From an uncultured Prosthecobacter sp. (GTDB lineage Bacteria > Verrucomicrobiota > Verrucomicrobiia > Verrucomicrobiales > Verrucomicrobiaceae), in NCBI GenBank assembly GCA_937941745.1, contig CALDGV010000063.1:1-20275 (forward strand): a DNA stretch of 20,275 nt. The letters are read 5' to 3'. A model generated the notes under the pieces. That model saw nothing but the letters and a program-made list of their open reading frames with translations. It made no database searches and was not told the origin of the DNA. The position numbers and the translations under genes are program-made. Position 1 is the stretch's first letter. Each line of letters opens with the position of its first letter. Positions 6,389 through 13,621 of the stretch are shown here, in pieces.

Positions 6389-8127
6389 TAGTCTTTGAAT
6401 TTCATGGGCTGCTTGAGGGGCAGCTTGATGTTGAAAGTGTAGGCATGACGGTCTTCCTCAATTCCCGTCTGCGCAGTGACCAGTTCGGCGCGCTTGGCCT
6501 CAAAATCCTGAATATCAAACCACGGAAGCTTGGCTAGCGCGGCTGCATATTTGTAAACGATCTGCTCTCCCTCATCATTCTTGCGGTAGAGACCTTGAAT
6601 CTGGATCGAATACACCGGCTGCGCACCCGCAGTGGTTTCACTCTTTTTGTCCCCCTGGGAATCCCCCCCCTGAGCAAGCAACTGAGGCGTGATGGACTTC
6701 CCATCTTTCAAGGGCTCGATGACAGTGAGCCAGATCAAGTCGTTCTCAAACTTTGCATTGAGGTCGTTAAGAAGACGCACCCAGTAGGAGCGCTCAGCAA
6801 CAGCTTGTTCAAGCTGGCCGCTCAGAGCCGTCCATTGATTTTGTGCACCATCAAGAGTCGCAATCTGCGAGCCGAGCGCCTGGAGGCGGCTGTTTTCCTG
6901 ACGCATTGCAGCCAGCTTCTCCTGAACGACACGCTCCGTATTTTGGAAGTAGGCAATGCCTGCACCGAGGGATCCCCAAAGCACCAACGCCGACAGGAGA
7001 AGGGCTGGTGTTCTGCGGGCAGCATCTCTTGCGTTCGCAATAGCGGTGGGCACGAGTTCCACCTCACTCGGACACCCGCCCGAAGAACGCAGGGCAAGTC
7101 CAACGAGTTCACCAAGGAATGGAGCATCTGCATTGGCTACATCAGTTTTGACGGAACGATCAAGCTGAACCCCGCGTAGTGGATTGAAGATTTCGACCGG
7201 CAGTTTCAACTTCTCCTCAAGGAAGGAAGCCATGTTGCCAAGAAGCGCCCCACCGCCACAAATAAAGACACGTTTGGGCTGAGAACCGCCCTGCTGGCTG
7301 CGGTAGGCGGTGATTCGGCGCATGATCTGCGTATGCAGATTGCTGGCGGCATTGCGAATGACCTTGGAGAGAGCGGCGATCTCAGGGTCAGCATGATCCT
7401 GCACAGCACCACCGGGTGCCACAAAACCGCGAGCGCACTTCTGGGCCTCCGCTTCTCCGAATCCGATTCCAAATTCCTTGGAGACCGCCGAGGTAATGGA
7501 AGCTCCGCCCACGAGGAAGTTCGCGATGAAGAATCTGCCCTTCTCAACAAACACAAGGTTGGTGGAGCGAGCACCCAGATCAATCACCACGCTGGGTTCA
7601 TCGACATCCGGATAGCTGTAACGGAAGGCATTGTAGAGTGCCAGAGGAGCCACATCGACACCGCTCGTCAGGGCCTTTGCCGCAGCAACCTGATCGTTGA
7701 TCTCATTCAAAGCGTCCGACTTCATGGCGACCAGCACCACTTCGGTCTCGCCCGAACCATCGTTGGCAAACTCGTAGTCCCAGACAACTTCATTGATTGG
7801 GAAAGGGACATTCTGACGTGCCTCAAATTCCACAATTTGGGCCACACGATCATCCTGAACCGGCGGAAGCTTGACAAAACGATTGAAAACCGTGTGCCCG
7901 GCAACGCAATACCAGACGGAGGAGCCTTTGAGCTTGAGCCTTTCAACCAACTCCTGAAGGGCAATTTTGAGCTGAGGAATGCGAGTGGCGTCCACCGTGG
8001 GATCACCGGGCATGTCAACAAACTCATACTTTTTCAGGACGAGATCTCCTCCCGCTTTGGAAAAGATGGCCCCTGAGAGGCGCTGTGACCCCAGGTTTAG
8101 AACTGCGATGCTTTTACTGTCAGCCAT
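6388..8127 (-). CDS. Amuc_1101-family PilM-like ATPase fused to a PilN-like domain
   Basis: PilM is the cytoplasmic actin-like ATPase-fold protein that docks type IV pilus machinery onto the inner-membrane protein PilN. Residues 1-350 of this 579-residue protein are PilM-like: IAVLNLGSQ (phosphate-1-like), VIDLGARSTN at 181-190, VGGASIT at 206-212, GEAEAQK at 224-230 and VFICGGGALLGNM at 287-299. A VELVP peptide (356-360) resembles the INLLP docking peptide at the PilN N-terminus. It is followed by a single membrane segment (about 374-394), a coiled coil (about 395-445) and a periplasmic ferredoxin-like region. One polypeptide therefore appears to cover both PilM and PilN, and no separate pilN lies nearby. 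The stop overlaps the next gene's start. There is a 54-base gap after the Amuc_1102-like gene. No Shine-Dalgarno sequence precedes the ATG. Confidence 0.92.
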   Translation of the reverse strand: MADSKSIAVLNLGSQRLSGAIFSKAGGDLVLKKYEFVDMPGDPTVDATRIPQLKIALQELVERLKLKGSSVWYCVAGHTVFNRFVKLPPVQDDRVAQIVEFEARQNVPFPINEVVWDYEFANDGSGETEVVLVAMKSDALNEINDQVAAAKALTSGVDVAPLALYNAFRYSYPDVDEPSVVIDLGARSTNLVFVEKGRFFIANFLVGGASITSAVSKEFGIGFGEAEAQKCARGFVAPGGAVQDHADPEIAALSKVIRNAASNLHTQIMRRITAYRSQQGGSQPKRVFICGGGALLGNMASFLEEKLKLPVEIFNPLRGVQLDRSVKTDVANADAPFLGELVGLALRSSGGCPSEVELVPTAIANARDAARRTPALLLSALVLWGSLGAGIAYFQNTERVVQEKLAAMRQENSRLQALGSQIATLDGAQNQWTALSGQLEQAVAERSYWVRLLNDLNAKFENDLIWLTVIEPLKDGKSITPQLLAQGGDSQGDKKSETTAGAQPVYSIQIQGLYRKNDEGEQIVYKYAAALAKLPWFDIQDFEAKRAELVTAQTGIEEDRHAYTFNIKLPLKQPMKFKD

Positions 8128-8181
8128 GCCGGAATGAAAAGGTTAACTGAAATGTTGGGGAGGGTTTCGAAACTCCGTGAC

Positions 8182-8796
8182 TCACTTGTTTTTCACGCCG
8201 ACATCGTAATCCCCCCAGAGGATGCCGAAGGGAGTGTCTTTCTTGGCGAGCATGACATTTTCGTTGATGGAGAGCTTGGTCGTGTCTTCCCACCATGTCT
8301 TGCCAGTGCTGGATTCACCAGCGACGCGCTGCCCATCGACGATCACCTCAACACCCCAAGCCTTGAGGTCGCTGCCTGCAGTAAATCCATCTTTCTGCAG
8401 GACTCGGCGCAACGTGGCCGGGGCAACAAAGGCCAGGGCATGGCAACGCTCCGAGGCAGGGATGTCAACATACTCAAAGGTACCTTTCAACACCTGGAAG
8501 CGGTTGTCGGAGGTGGTTCCGTTCATGCCAAGGTAGTAATGAACCGTCATGCTCGGAAGGCTGCCGCTACGGCCACCGGCCGCTGGAGGAAGTTTGATGT
8601 CAAACTCCATGTCCACTTCCAGCCAGTCTTTCGGACGCCAATTCTTGTCAGGGACGTTTCCTGCCTGGAACTGCGGCGTCTGAATGTTGCTGATTTTGGG
8701 GGCCTTGATGTCCACTTTCACGGCTGGAGCCGACTGGCCAAAAAGGCCTGCAGTTCCCAGGGAGACTGCGGCAAAAGCAAAGAGGAATGACTTCAT
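8182..8796 (-). CDS. Amuc_1102-family secreted pilus-like protein
   Basis: The 204-residue product has a clear signal peptide (MKSFLFAFAAVSLGTAGLFG, cleavage probably near residue 20-25) and no further membrane segment, so it should be periplasmic or surface-exposed. The body is rich in predicted beta strands, such as VKVDIKAPKIS, WLEVDMEFDIKL and MTVHYYLGMN, suggesting a beta-sandwich. It contains one mature cysteine (in SERCHAL). It is the first gene of the pilus-like operon, 54 bases before the PilM-PilN fusion. I assign it to the Amuc_1102 family from size, signal peptide and its position ahead of the PilM-like gene. Molecular function is not known; an accessory or surface component of the pilus-like complex is an inference. 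No convincing promoter could be picked out in the 102 bases upstream. Confidence 0.82.
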   Translation of the reverse strand: MKSFLFAFAAVSLGTAGLFGQSAPAVKVDIKAPKISNIQTPQFQAGNVPDKNWRPKDWLEVDMEFDIKLPPAAGGRSGSLPSMTVHYYLGMNGTTSDNRFQVLKGTFEYVDIPASERCHALAFVAPATLRRVLQKDGFTAGSDLKAWGVEVIVDGQRVAGESSTGKTWWEDTTKLSINENVMLAKKDTPFGILWGDYDVGVKNK

Positions 8797-8898
8797 GGTG
8801 GATTTGGGGGGAGATCACGACCCTTGGAAAAGCGAACCGACGAGCTTTTGAACCGGGCCGTGAATTAATTCTGTTTTATTCGCAAACCTTGGCGGGCA

Positions 8899-9852
8899 TC
8901 AAGATTTGATTGCAAGAAAGTCACGAAAATAGGCGATCGTCCGCGTGATACCCTCCTCGAAATCCACCTTCGGCTCCCAGCCGAGGAGCTTGCGGGCCAG
9001 CGTGATGTCAGGCTGACGGACTTTGGGATCGTCTGTGGGCAGTTCCTTGTGAATGATCGGCAGATCCACTCCAGTGTGCTTCAGGATCGCCTGGGCAAAT
9101 TCCAAAACGGTCATTTCACGAGGATTTCCGATATTGACCGGCTCATGATAATCACTCTGTGAGAGGCGGAAAATGCCGTCGATCAAGTCCGAGACATAGC
9201 AGAAGCTGCGCGTCTGCGACCCATCTCCGAAAACGGTCAGTGGCTTTCCCTGAAGGGCTTGACCAATGAACGCCGGAACCACCCTCCCGTCTTCGAGACG
9301 CATCCGCGGACCATAGGTGTTGAAGATGCGAACAATCTTGGTGTCCACCTGGTGTGCCCGATGATAGGCCATCGTCATGGCTTCGGCGAAGCGTTTTGCC
9401 TCATCATAGCAGCCGCGCGGCCCGATCGGATTCACATTGCCCCAGTAAGTCTCCTTCTGCGGATGCTCCAGGGGATCTCCATAACATTCGCTGGTGGAGG
9501 CGATGAGGAAGGTGGCCTTTTTCTCTTTGGCCAAACCAAGGGCATTGTGAGTGCCCAGCGAGCTCACCTTCAGCGTCTGGATAGGGATCTGCAGGTAATC
9601 GATGGGGGAGGCAGGCGAAGCAAAATGGAAAATGAGATCCACCTGACCCGGAAGATAGATGAACTTGGTGACGTCATGCTTGATGAAGTCAAAGTCGGGA
9701 TTGCCGGCCAGGTGCTCAATGTTGCGGACATTGCCTGTCACAAGATTGTCCATGCCGATGACCTTGTAACCCTCGGCCAGAAGGCGGTCGGTGAGGTGGG
9801 AACCGAGGAAGCCGGCGGCTCCAGTAACAACGGCAGTCTTTTTGGCAGGCAT
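8899..9852 (-). CDS. UDP-glucuronate decarboxylase-like NAD-dependent epimerase/dehydratase (UXS type)
   Basis: This extended short-chain dehydrogenase probably converts UDP-glucuronate to UDP-xylose with tightly bound NAD, for exopolysaccharide or LPS sugars. The 317-residue protein has the Rossmann motif GAAGFLGSH (residues 11-19), [10 protein letters not shown] (77-86), catalytic TSE at 120-122 in the [11 protein letters not shown] motif, and YxxxK at Y149/K153 inside [14 protein letters not shown], the signature that separates UXS from dTDP-glucose dehydratases. IFNTYGPRM and [15 protein letters not shown] follow. The ATG at 9852 fits the family N-terminus; an in-frame TTG 40 codons upstream would add an unrelated tail. 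It is transcribed toward the pilus-like operon with a 102-base gap and no obvious terminator, so partial read-through is possible. The family is certain; the exact substrate is inferred from the signature. Confidence 0.92.
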   Translation of the reverse strand: MPAKKTAVVTGAAGFLGSHLTDRLLAEGYKVIGMDNLVTGNVRNIEHLAGNPDFDFIKHDVTKFIYLPGQVDLIFHFASPASPIDYLQIPIQTLKVSSLGTHNALGLAKEKKATFLIASTSECYGDPLEHPQKETYWGNVNPIGPRGCYDEAKRFAEAMTMAYHRAHQVDTKIVRIFNTYGPRMRLEDGRVVPAFIGQALQGKPLTVFGDGSQTRSFCYVSDLIDGIFRLSQSDYHEPVNIGNPREMTVLEFAQAILKHTGVDLPIIHKELPTDDPKVRQPDITLARKLLGWEPKVDFEEGITRTIAYFRDFLAIKS

Positions 9853-9993
9853 GTGATGAAATAAGTTTGGGGGAAGAGTGGATACTGTGACTTTTCCCGA
9901 ACCCCGGCAAGCCGGAAGCCGAAAGAATTGCCGGATGGCATCAAATTCATCTTTGGCTGAAACCAACCCCAAGACAGTCTGTTGAATGGCGGC

Positions 9994-10692
9994 ATGACTG
10001 TCGCTAGCTTAGCCGGTCCTCTTCCTTACTTTGCCATGCCGGAACCGGAACGGCCCGTTCTCCCAGCCTCCTCCATGCCCTCCGGCACGGAAGAAGCTTC
10101 GTCGAATGACGAGGAAAGCGTGCGGTTGATGCTGCTCGTCAAGCATGGGGATGTTCAGGCTTTTGAAAAGCTCGTCGAACTTCATCAGGAGATGATGATC
10201 GGCGCCGCTGCACGAATGTTGGGAAATCTCGACGAAGCTCACGACATTGCCCAGCAGGTGTTTCTCAGGGTCTGGAAAAGCGCTCCGCGGTATGAACCCA
10301 GCGCAAAATTCACGACGTGGCTGTTCACCATCATGCGAAACCTCGTGTTTAACGAGTCTCGGCGCCGCTCACGCCGCAAAGAGATCTCGCTCGACCAGGT
10401 CACCGAAGATTCTGAAGGGCCGCAGAGGCAGTTTGCCGACATCACCTCCCCCTCTCCAGACCAACTCACTCAGCAGGACGAACTGGAGAAAGCCCTGGAC
10501 AAGGCGATCGCAGCGCTGCCCGAAAAGCAGCGCCTAGCCGTCGTGCTGCGACGTCACGAGGAGATGCCCTATGAGCAGATCTGCGAGATTCTCAAGATGT
10601 CACTCCCGGCTGTGAAAAGCCTGCTTTTTCGGGCAAGGGCAGAGCTGCGCAAGCAACTGGCGGCTTATCTTGATGATGCTTCCGAAGCTTGA
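9994..10692 (+). CDS. Sigma-70 family (ECF-like) RNA polymerase sigma factor
   Basis: The 232-residue product contains a region 2 fold (about residues 55-125) with [16 protein letters not shown] and the DNA-melting/-10 segment [19 protein letters not shown]. Region 4 (about 165-225) carries [26 protein letters not shown] and a helix-turn-helix ending [16 protein letters not shown]. Regions 1 and 3 are absent, as in ECF sigma factors. The first ~45 residues are low-complexity and Pro/Glu-rich, so the true start may be a later ATG (10036 or 10075); TTG at 9982 is also in frame. No anti-sigma factor gene is adjacent: a tRNA gene on the other strand lies downstream and the UXS-like gene is divergent. 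Control may therefore be by a distant partner or by transcription. The regulon is not visible here. Confidence 0.92.
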   Translation: MTVASLAGPLPYFAMPEPERPVLPASSMPSGTEEASSNDEESVRLMLLVKHGDVQAFEKLVELHQEMMIGAAARMLGNLDEAHDIAQQVFLRVWKSAPRYEPSAKFTTWLFTIMRNLVFNESRRRSRRKEISLDQVTEDSEGPQRQFADITSPSPDQLTQQDELEKALDKAIAALPEKQRLAVVLRRHEEMPYEQICEILKMSLPAVKSLLFRARAELRKQLAAYLDDASEA

Positions 10693-10767
10693 AGACACCA
10701 CGTGAAGAATGGCGGCCTGTTATTAGTGAACACGTAAAGTTGCAAAACTCCAAAACAACTCCGAAGC

Positions 10768-10791
10768 AAAAGCCAGTTATCATGAACTGGC
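10768..10791 (-). terminator. Short hairpin terminator downstream of tRNA-Glu
   Basis: On the minus strand a 7-bp stem, GCCAGTT paired with AACTGGC around a 6-nt loop, is followed by TTTTGCTTC. The 5' arm begins with the tRNA discriminator base and CCA end, so the stem overlaps the mature 3' end. The short U-run makes it a modest terminator candidate. Confidence 0.5.
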
Positions 10792-10862
10792 GACCCCTAC
10801 GGGAATCGAACCCGTGTCGCATCCGTGAAAGGGATGTGTCCTAACCGCTAGACGAAGGGGTC
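10788..10862 (-). tRNA. tRNA-Glu (anticodon TTC)
   Basis: The minus strand folds into a complete cloverleaf of 75 bases: acceptor stem GACCCCT/AGGGGTC, a D arm in TCGTCTAGCGGTTAGGACA, anticodon stem CATCC/GGATG with loop CTTTCAC, a T arm with GGTTCGATTCC, discriminator G and an encoded CCA. The anticodon TTC at 10827-10829 reads GAA/GAG glutamate codons, and the sequence resembles E. coli tRNA-Glu closely. It is a lone tRNA gene lying tail-to-tail with the sigma-factor gene and head-to-head with the S10 peptidase gene. No phage or integrase gene is attached to it. Confidence 0.97.
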
Positions 10863-10878
10863 AAGCTCCGGTTGAGCG

Positions 10879-10892
10879 GGCAGCGAGATTGC
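10879..10892 (+). promoter_or_regulatory. Weak sigma-54-like -24/-12 candidate upstream of S10 peptidase gene
   Basis: A GG-N10-GC pair with GGCA at the -24 side and TTGC at the -12 side lies about 67 bases before the peptidase ATG. It matches about 10 of 14 informative consensus positions. GG-N10-GC is common by chance in GC-rich DNA, so this is only a candidate. It is kept because rpoN is in the same window. Confidence 0.25.
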
Positions 10893-10958
10893 CGCACAAA
10901 GATGATTTCGCAAGGGAAAAGATCGCTTTATTTACGTTTACGCTAAGCTTTGCCAGCC

Positions 10959-12518
10959 ATGACCTCTTTTCGCACTCACCATGCCCTGCTGTTTCTTGTT
11001 TTCAGCACTTCATCCATCCTTCATTTAAATGCGGAGGAACCTGCGAAGACTGGCGCTGTGACCAAGGAGGTCAAGACCGCTGCCGGTGACAAAGAGAAAT
11101 CGGAAAAGCCTGCTGCTGACAAGAAAGCCGTCACGGATCACAGCCTTGTTCTCAATGGCGAGAAGATCGATTACACAGCGACCGCTGGCACCTTGGCACT
11201 CAAGGATGCGGAAGGAAAAACCACGGCTGACATTTTCTACATCGCCTACGTCAAAAAGCCGAGCGGTTCCGCGGCCCAACGTCCGCTGACCTTCTCGTTC
11301 AATGGCGGCCCGGGCTCTTCCTCAGTCTGGATGCATCTTGGCCTGCTCGGCCCCAAAAGGGTGAAGCTGCGCGACGACGGCTTTGCCGTGCCTCCGCCTT
11401 ATGAACTGGTGGAGAACGAGTATAGCCTCCTGGATGAGACGGACCTTGTCTTCATCGATCCCGTCGGCACAGGTTTCAGCCGTGCAGCCAAGCCTGAAGA
11501 AGCCAAAAACTTTTTCGGCATCAACGAGGACGCCCGCAGCATTGCTGAATTCATTAGGCTCTACGTCACCACTCATGCCCGCTGGCCCTCGCCCAAATTC
11601 CTCATTGGCGAAAGCTACGGCACCACCCGTGCCGCAGCGCTCAGCGGCGAACTGATGCGCACACACCGGCTCAACTTGAACGGCATCATGCTGGTCTCCA
11701 CCGTGCTCAACTTCCAGACCATCTGGGGCGCCGAGGGCAATGACCTTCCGCACCTGATGTATCTGCCCAGCTATGCTGCCACCGCATGGTATCACAAAAA
11801 GCTCCCCGCCGACCTGCAGCAAAAACCGCTCACGGAAGTCCTGAAGGAGGCGGAAGAATTTGCCTCGGGCGATTACAACCGGGCACTACTGCTTGGAATG
11901 GGGCTTCCCGCTGCTGAACGAGCCAAGATCATCCAGCGGATGGCCCGCCTCACTGGCCTGTCCGCGGTGTTCATTGAGGCCTCCAACCTGCGGGTTCCAC
12001 TCCATCGCTTCAATGCCGAGCTACTGCGGGACAAACGACTCGTCACTGGCCGCTTCGACAGCCGGTATACGAACTATGTCCGCGATCCCGTGAGTGAAAG
12101 CGCAGAAAGCGATCCCAGCGCCGACGCCATTTTCAGCGCCTTCGCATCCACCTTTCATCATTACCTGCACAGCGAACTGAAGTTTGAGGATGAGCGCCCC
12201 TACCATATCCTGGCAAATGTCGGAAAATGGAACTGGAACGCGGAAAACCAGTTCGCCGACGTGTCTGAAACCCTGGCGGAAAGCATGACTGCCAATCCGT
12301 TCCTCAAGGTGCACGTTTCCAACGGCTACTTCGACATGGCCACGCCCTACTTTGCCAGCCGCTACACCTTCAACCACCTGCGCATCCCGTCGGACCTGCG
12401 CAAAAACATCATTCAGGATGATTACAGCGCCGGACACATGATGTACCTGAACCTCCCCGACTTGAAAAAGCAAAAGGCCGACCTCGCCAAGTTCATCCGC
12501 GAGGCCTCGGGAAAGTGA
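10959..12518 (+). CDS. Secreted S10 serine carboxypeptidase-like peptidase
   Basis: S10 peptidases remove C-terminal residues from peptides using a Ser-Asp-His triad on an alpha/beta-hydrolase fold. The 519-residue product has an N-terminal signal peptide (about residues 1-25, ending HLNA) and then a Lys/Ala-rich charged linker to about residue 60. The family oxyanion motif NGGPGSSS is at 115-122 and the nucleophile motif GESYG has Ser219. Candidates for the other triad members are Asp459 in NGYFDMATPY and His493 in AGHMMY. The cap region is mostly helical. The length fits bacterial S10 proteins. An in-frame TTG three codons earlier is less likely than the ATG. The neighbours (tRNA upstream, patatin gene 77 bases downstream) say little about its substrate. 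Export to the periplasm or outside is inferred from the signal peptide. Confidence 0.94.
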   Translation: MTSFRTHHALLFLVFSTSSILHLNAEEPAKTGAVTKEVKTAAGDKEKSEKPAADKKAVTDHSLVLNGEKIDYTATAGTLALKDAEGKTTADIFYIAYVKKPSGSAAQRPLTFSFNGGPGSSSVWMHLGLLGPKRVKLRDDGFAVPPPYELVENEYSLLDETDLVFIDPVGTGFSRAAKPEEAKNFFGINEDARSIAEFIRLYVTTHARWPSPKFLIGESYGTTRAAALSGELMRTHRLNLNGIMLVSTVLNFQTIWGAEGNDLPHLMYLPSYAATAWYHKKLPADLQQKPLTEVLKEAEEFASGDYNRALLLGMGLPAAERAKIIQRMARLTGLSAVFIEASNLRVPLHRFNAELLRDKRLVTGRFDSRYTNYVRDPVSESAESDPSADAIFSAFASTFHHYLHSELKFEDERPYHILANVGKWNWNAENQFADVSETLAESMTANPFLKVHVSNGYFDMATPYFASRYTFNHLRIPSDLRKNIIQDDYSAGHMMYLNLPDLKKQKADLAKFIREASGK

Positions 12519-12583
12519 AAGGTGCAGACAATTTAGAAGCTGGGTTTTGAACATGTTGGCAGCCTCGGTGCGTCCAAGCACGC

Positions 12584-12590
12584 AAGGAGG
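12584..12590 (+). promoter_or_regulatory. Strong Shine-Dalgarno sequence of the patatin-like gene
   Basis: AAGGAGG lies five bases before the ATG at 12596 and fixes that start. It is the only strong anti-16S match in front of any gene start in this window. Confidence 0.85.
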
Positions 12591-12595
12591 TCACT

Positions 12596-13621
12596 ATGTC
12601 ACTCACCCTATCCAGCCACCTAGCAGGAAGGGGGCTTCTTCGCGCTGCGAATGAGGAACAGAGAGCCGGGAGCTGCTCCCCTGCCCTGGAAACGCCTAGA
12701 ATCGGGCTGGCACTTTCAGCCGGTGGCGCTCGTGGTCTCGCTCACGTGGGAGTCATCCAGGTTCTCGAAGAAAACGGCATCCCCATCACTGCCATCGCGG
12801 GCACCAGCATGGGCGCATATGTGGGTTCTGTGTATGCAGCTGGGCTGGATGGTGCCGCCTTGCAGCAGCTTGCCGCTGAGATTTCCGACCGCAAAGCCCT
12901 GACGCGCCTGCTCGATTTCGCGATTCCTCCCACCGCCGGCCTCATTCGCGGAAAAAAGCTCCGCAGCCACCTTCAGAAAACGTTGGGTGAAAGGACATTT
13001 GCCGATCTGCAACGGCCCCTCATGGTCGTCGCCACCGATTTGGACTCCCTGCAGCCTCATGTTTTCGAGACGGGGCCGGTGGCGGCAGCCGTGCATGCCA
13101 GCGCGGCGATTCCGGGAATCTGCACCCCCGTGCACTTGGAAGGGCGACGCTACACCGATGGTGGTGCCGCCGACCCGCTTCCTGTGACCCTGCTCAAGGA
13201 AAGGTTCGCACTGGATGCCGTCATCGCGGTCAACGTGCTGCCCACCCATGCTGACCTGTCACGCTGCACGACGGAGTTCCCTCCCCTGCATCAAAAGACC
13301 GGCCTCATTTCACGCCTGCTGCGCCCGGTCAACCTGCTGGCTGATGGCAACGTGTTGGACACCTTCCGCCGGGCGCTGATGTGTGCCCAGGTCGAACTGG
13401 TGGAAAAAGAGGCCCGTGAGGCAGAGGTTGTGATCCATCCGTTCCACTGCGGCTCAAGCTGGTGCGACTTCGAAAACCATGCGCGCTACATCGAAACGGG
13501 CCGCCGCGCCGCCGAAAGGGCACTTCCCGCCATAATGGCCCTGCTTTCCAACCCCAAAACCAGCCCAATCCATCATGAAACTGCTCACCGCCCCACCAAC
13601 CTGGGATGCGTCGCCGCCTGA
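12596..13621 (+). CDS. Patatin-like phospholipase
   Basis: Patatin-like proteins are Ser-Asp dyad acyl hydrolases acting on phospholipids or other acyl esters. The 341-residue product shows the glycine-rich oxyanion loop SAGGARGLAH (41-50), the nucleophile elbow GTSMG with Ser71, and the dyad aspartate Asp188 in YTDGGAADPLP. HASAAIPGICTPV (167-179) is also typical of the bacterial RssA/NTE-like branch. The first 33 residues are a non-conserved tail without a signal peptide, so a cytoplasmic or membrane-peripheral location is likely. The C-terminal ~25 residues are encoded within the overlap with the following ligase gene. The start is fixed by a strong ribosome binding site. The same-strand overlap of 47 bases suggests co-expression with the ligase, perhaps release and re-activation of acyl groups; that link is inference. 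Confidence 0.94.
   Translation: MSLTLSSHLAGRGLLRAANEEQRAGSCSPALETPRIGLALSAGGARGLAHVGVIQVLEENGIPITAIAGTSMGAYVGSVYAAGLDGAALQQLAAEISDRKALTRLLDFAIPPTAGLIRGKKLRSHLQKTLGERTFADLQRPLMVVATDLDSLQPHVFETGPVAAAVHASAAIPGICTPVHLEGRRYTDGGAADPLPVTLLKERFALDAVIAVNVLPTHADLSRCTTEFPPLHQKTGLISRLLRPVNLLADGNVLDTFRRALMCAQVELVEKEAREAEVVIHPFHCGSSWCDFENHARYIETGRRAAERALPAIMALLSNPKTSPIHHETAHRPTNLGCVAA

Noticed and set aside
9904..9915. CCGGC-AA-GCCGG inverted repeat between the UXS-like and sigma-factor genes
   Set aside because: It is short, with a two-base spacer that cannot form a good RNA loop. Such repeats are expected by chance in GC-rich DNA.
10788..10862. tRNA-Glu as an attachment site for an integrated element
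   Set aside because: No integrase, no direct repeat of the tRNA 3' end and no phage-like genes were found in the flanks.
12556..12572. Sigma-54-like TTGGCA-N8-TGC upstream of the patatin gene
   Set aside because: It matches only about 9 of 14 informative positions, and the predicted start would leave a leader of about 14 bases on top of the Shine-Dalgarno sequence. Likely chance.
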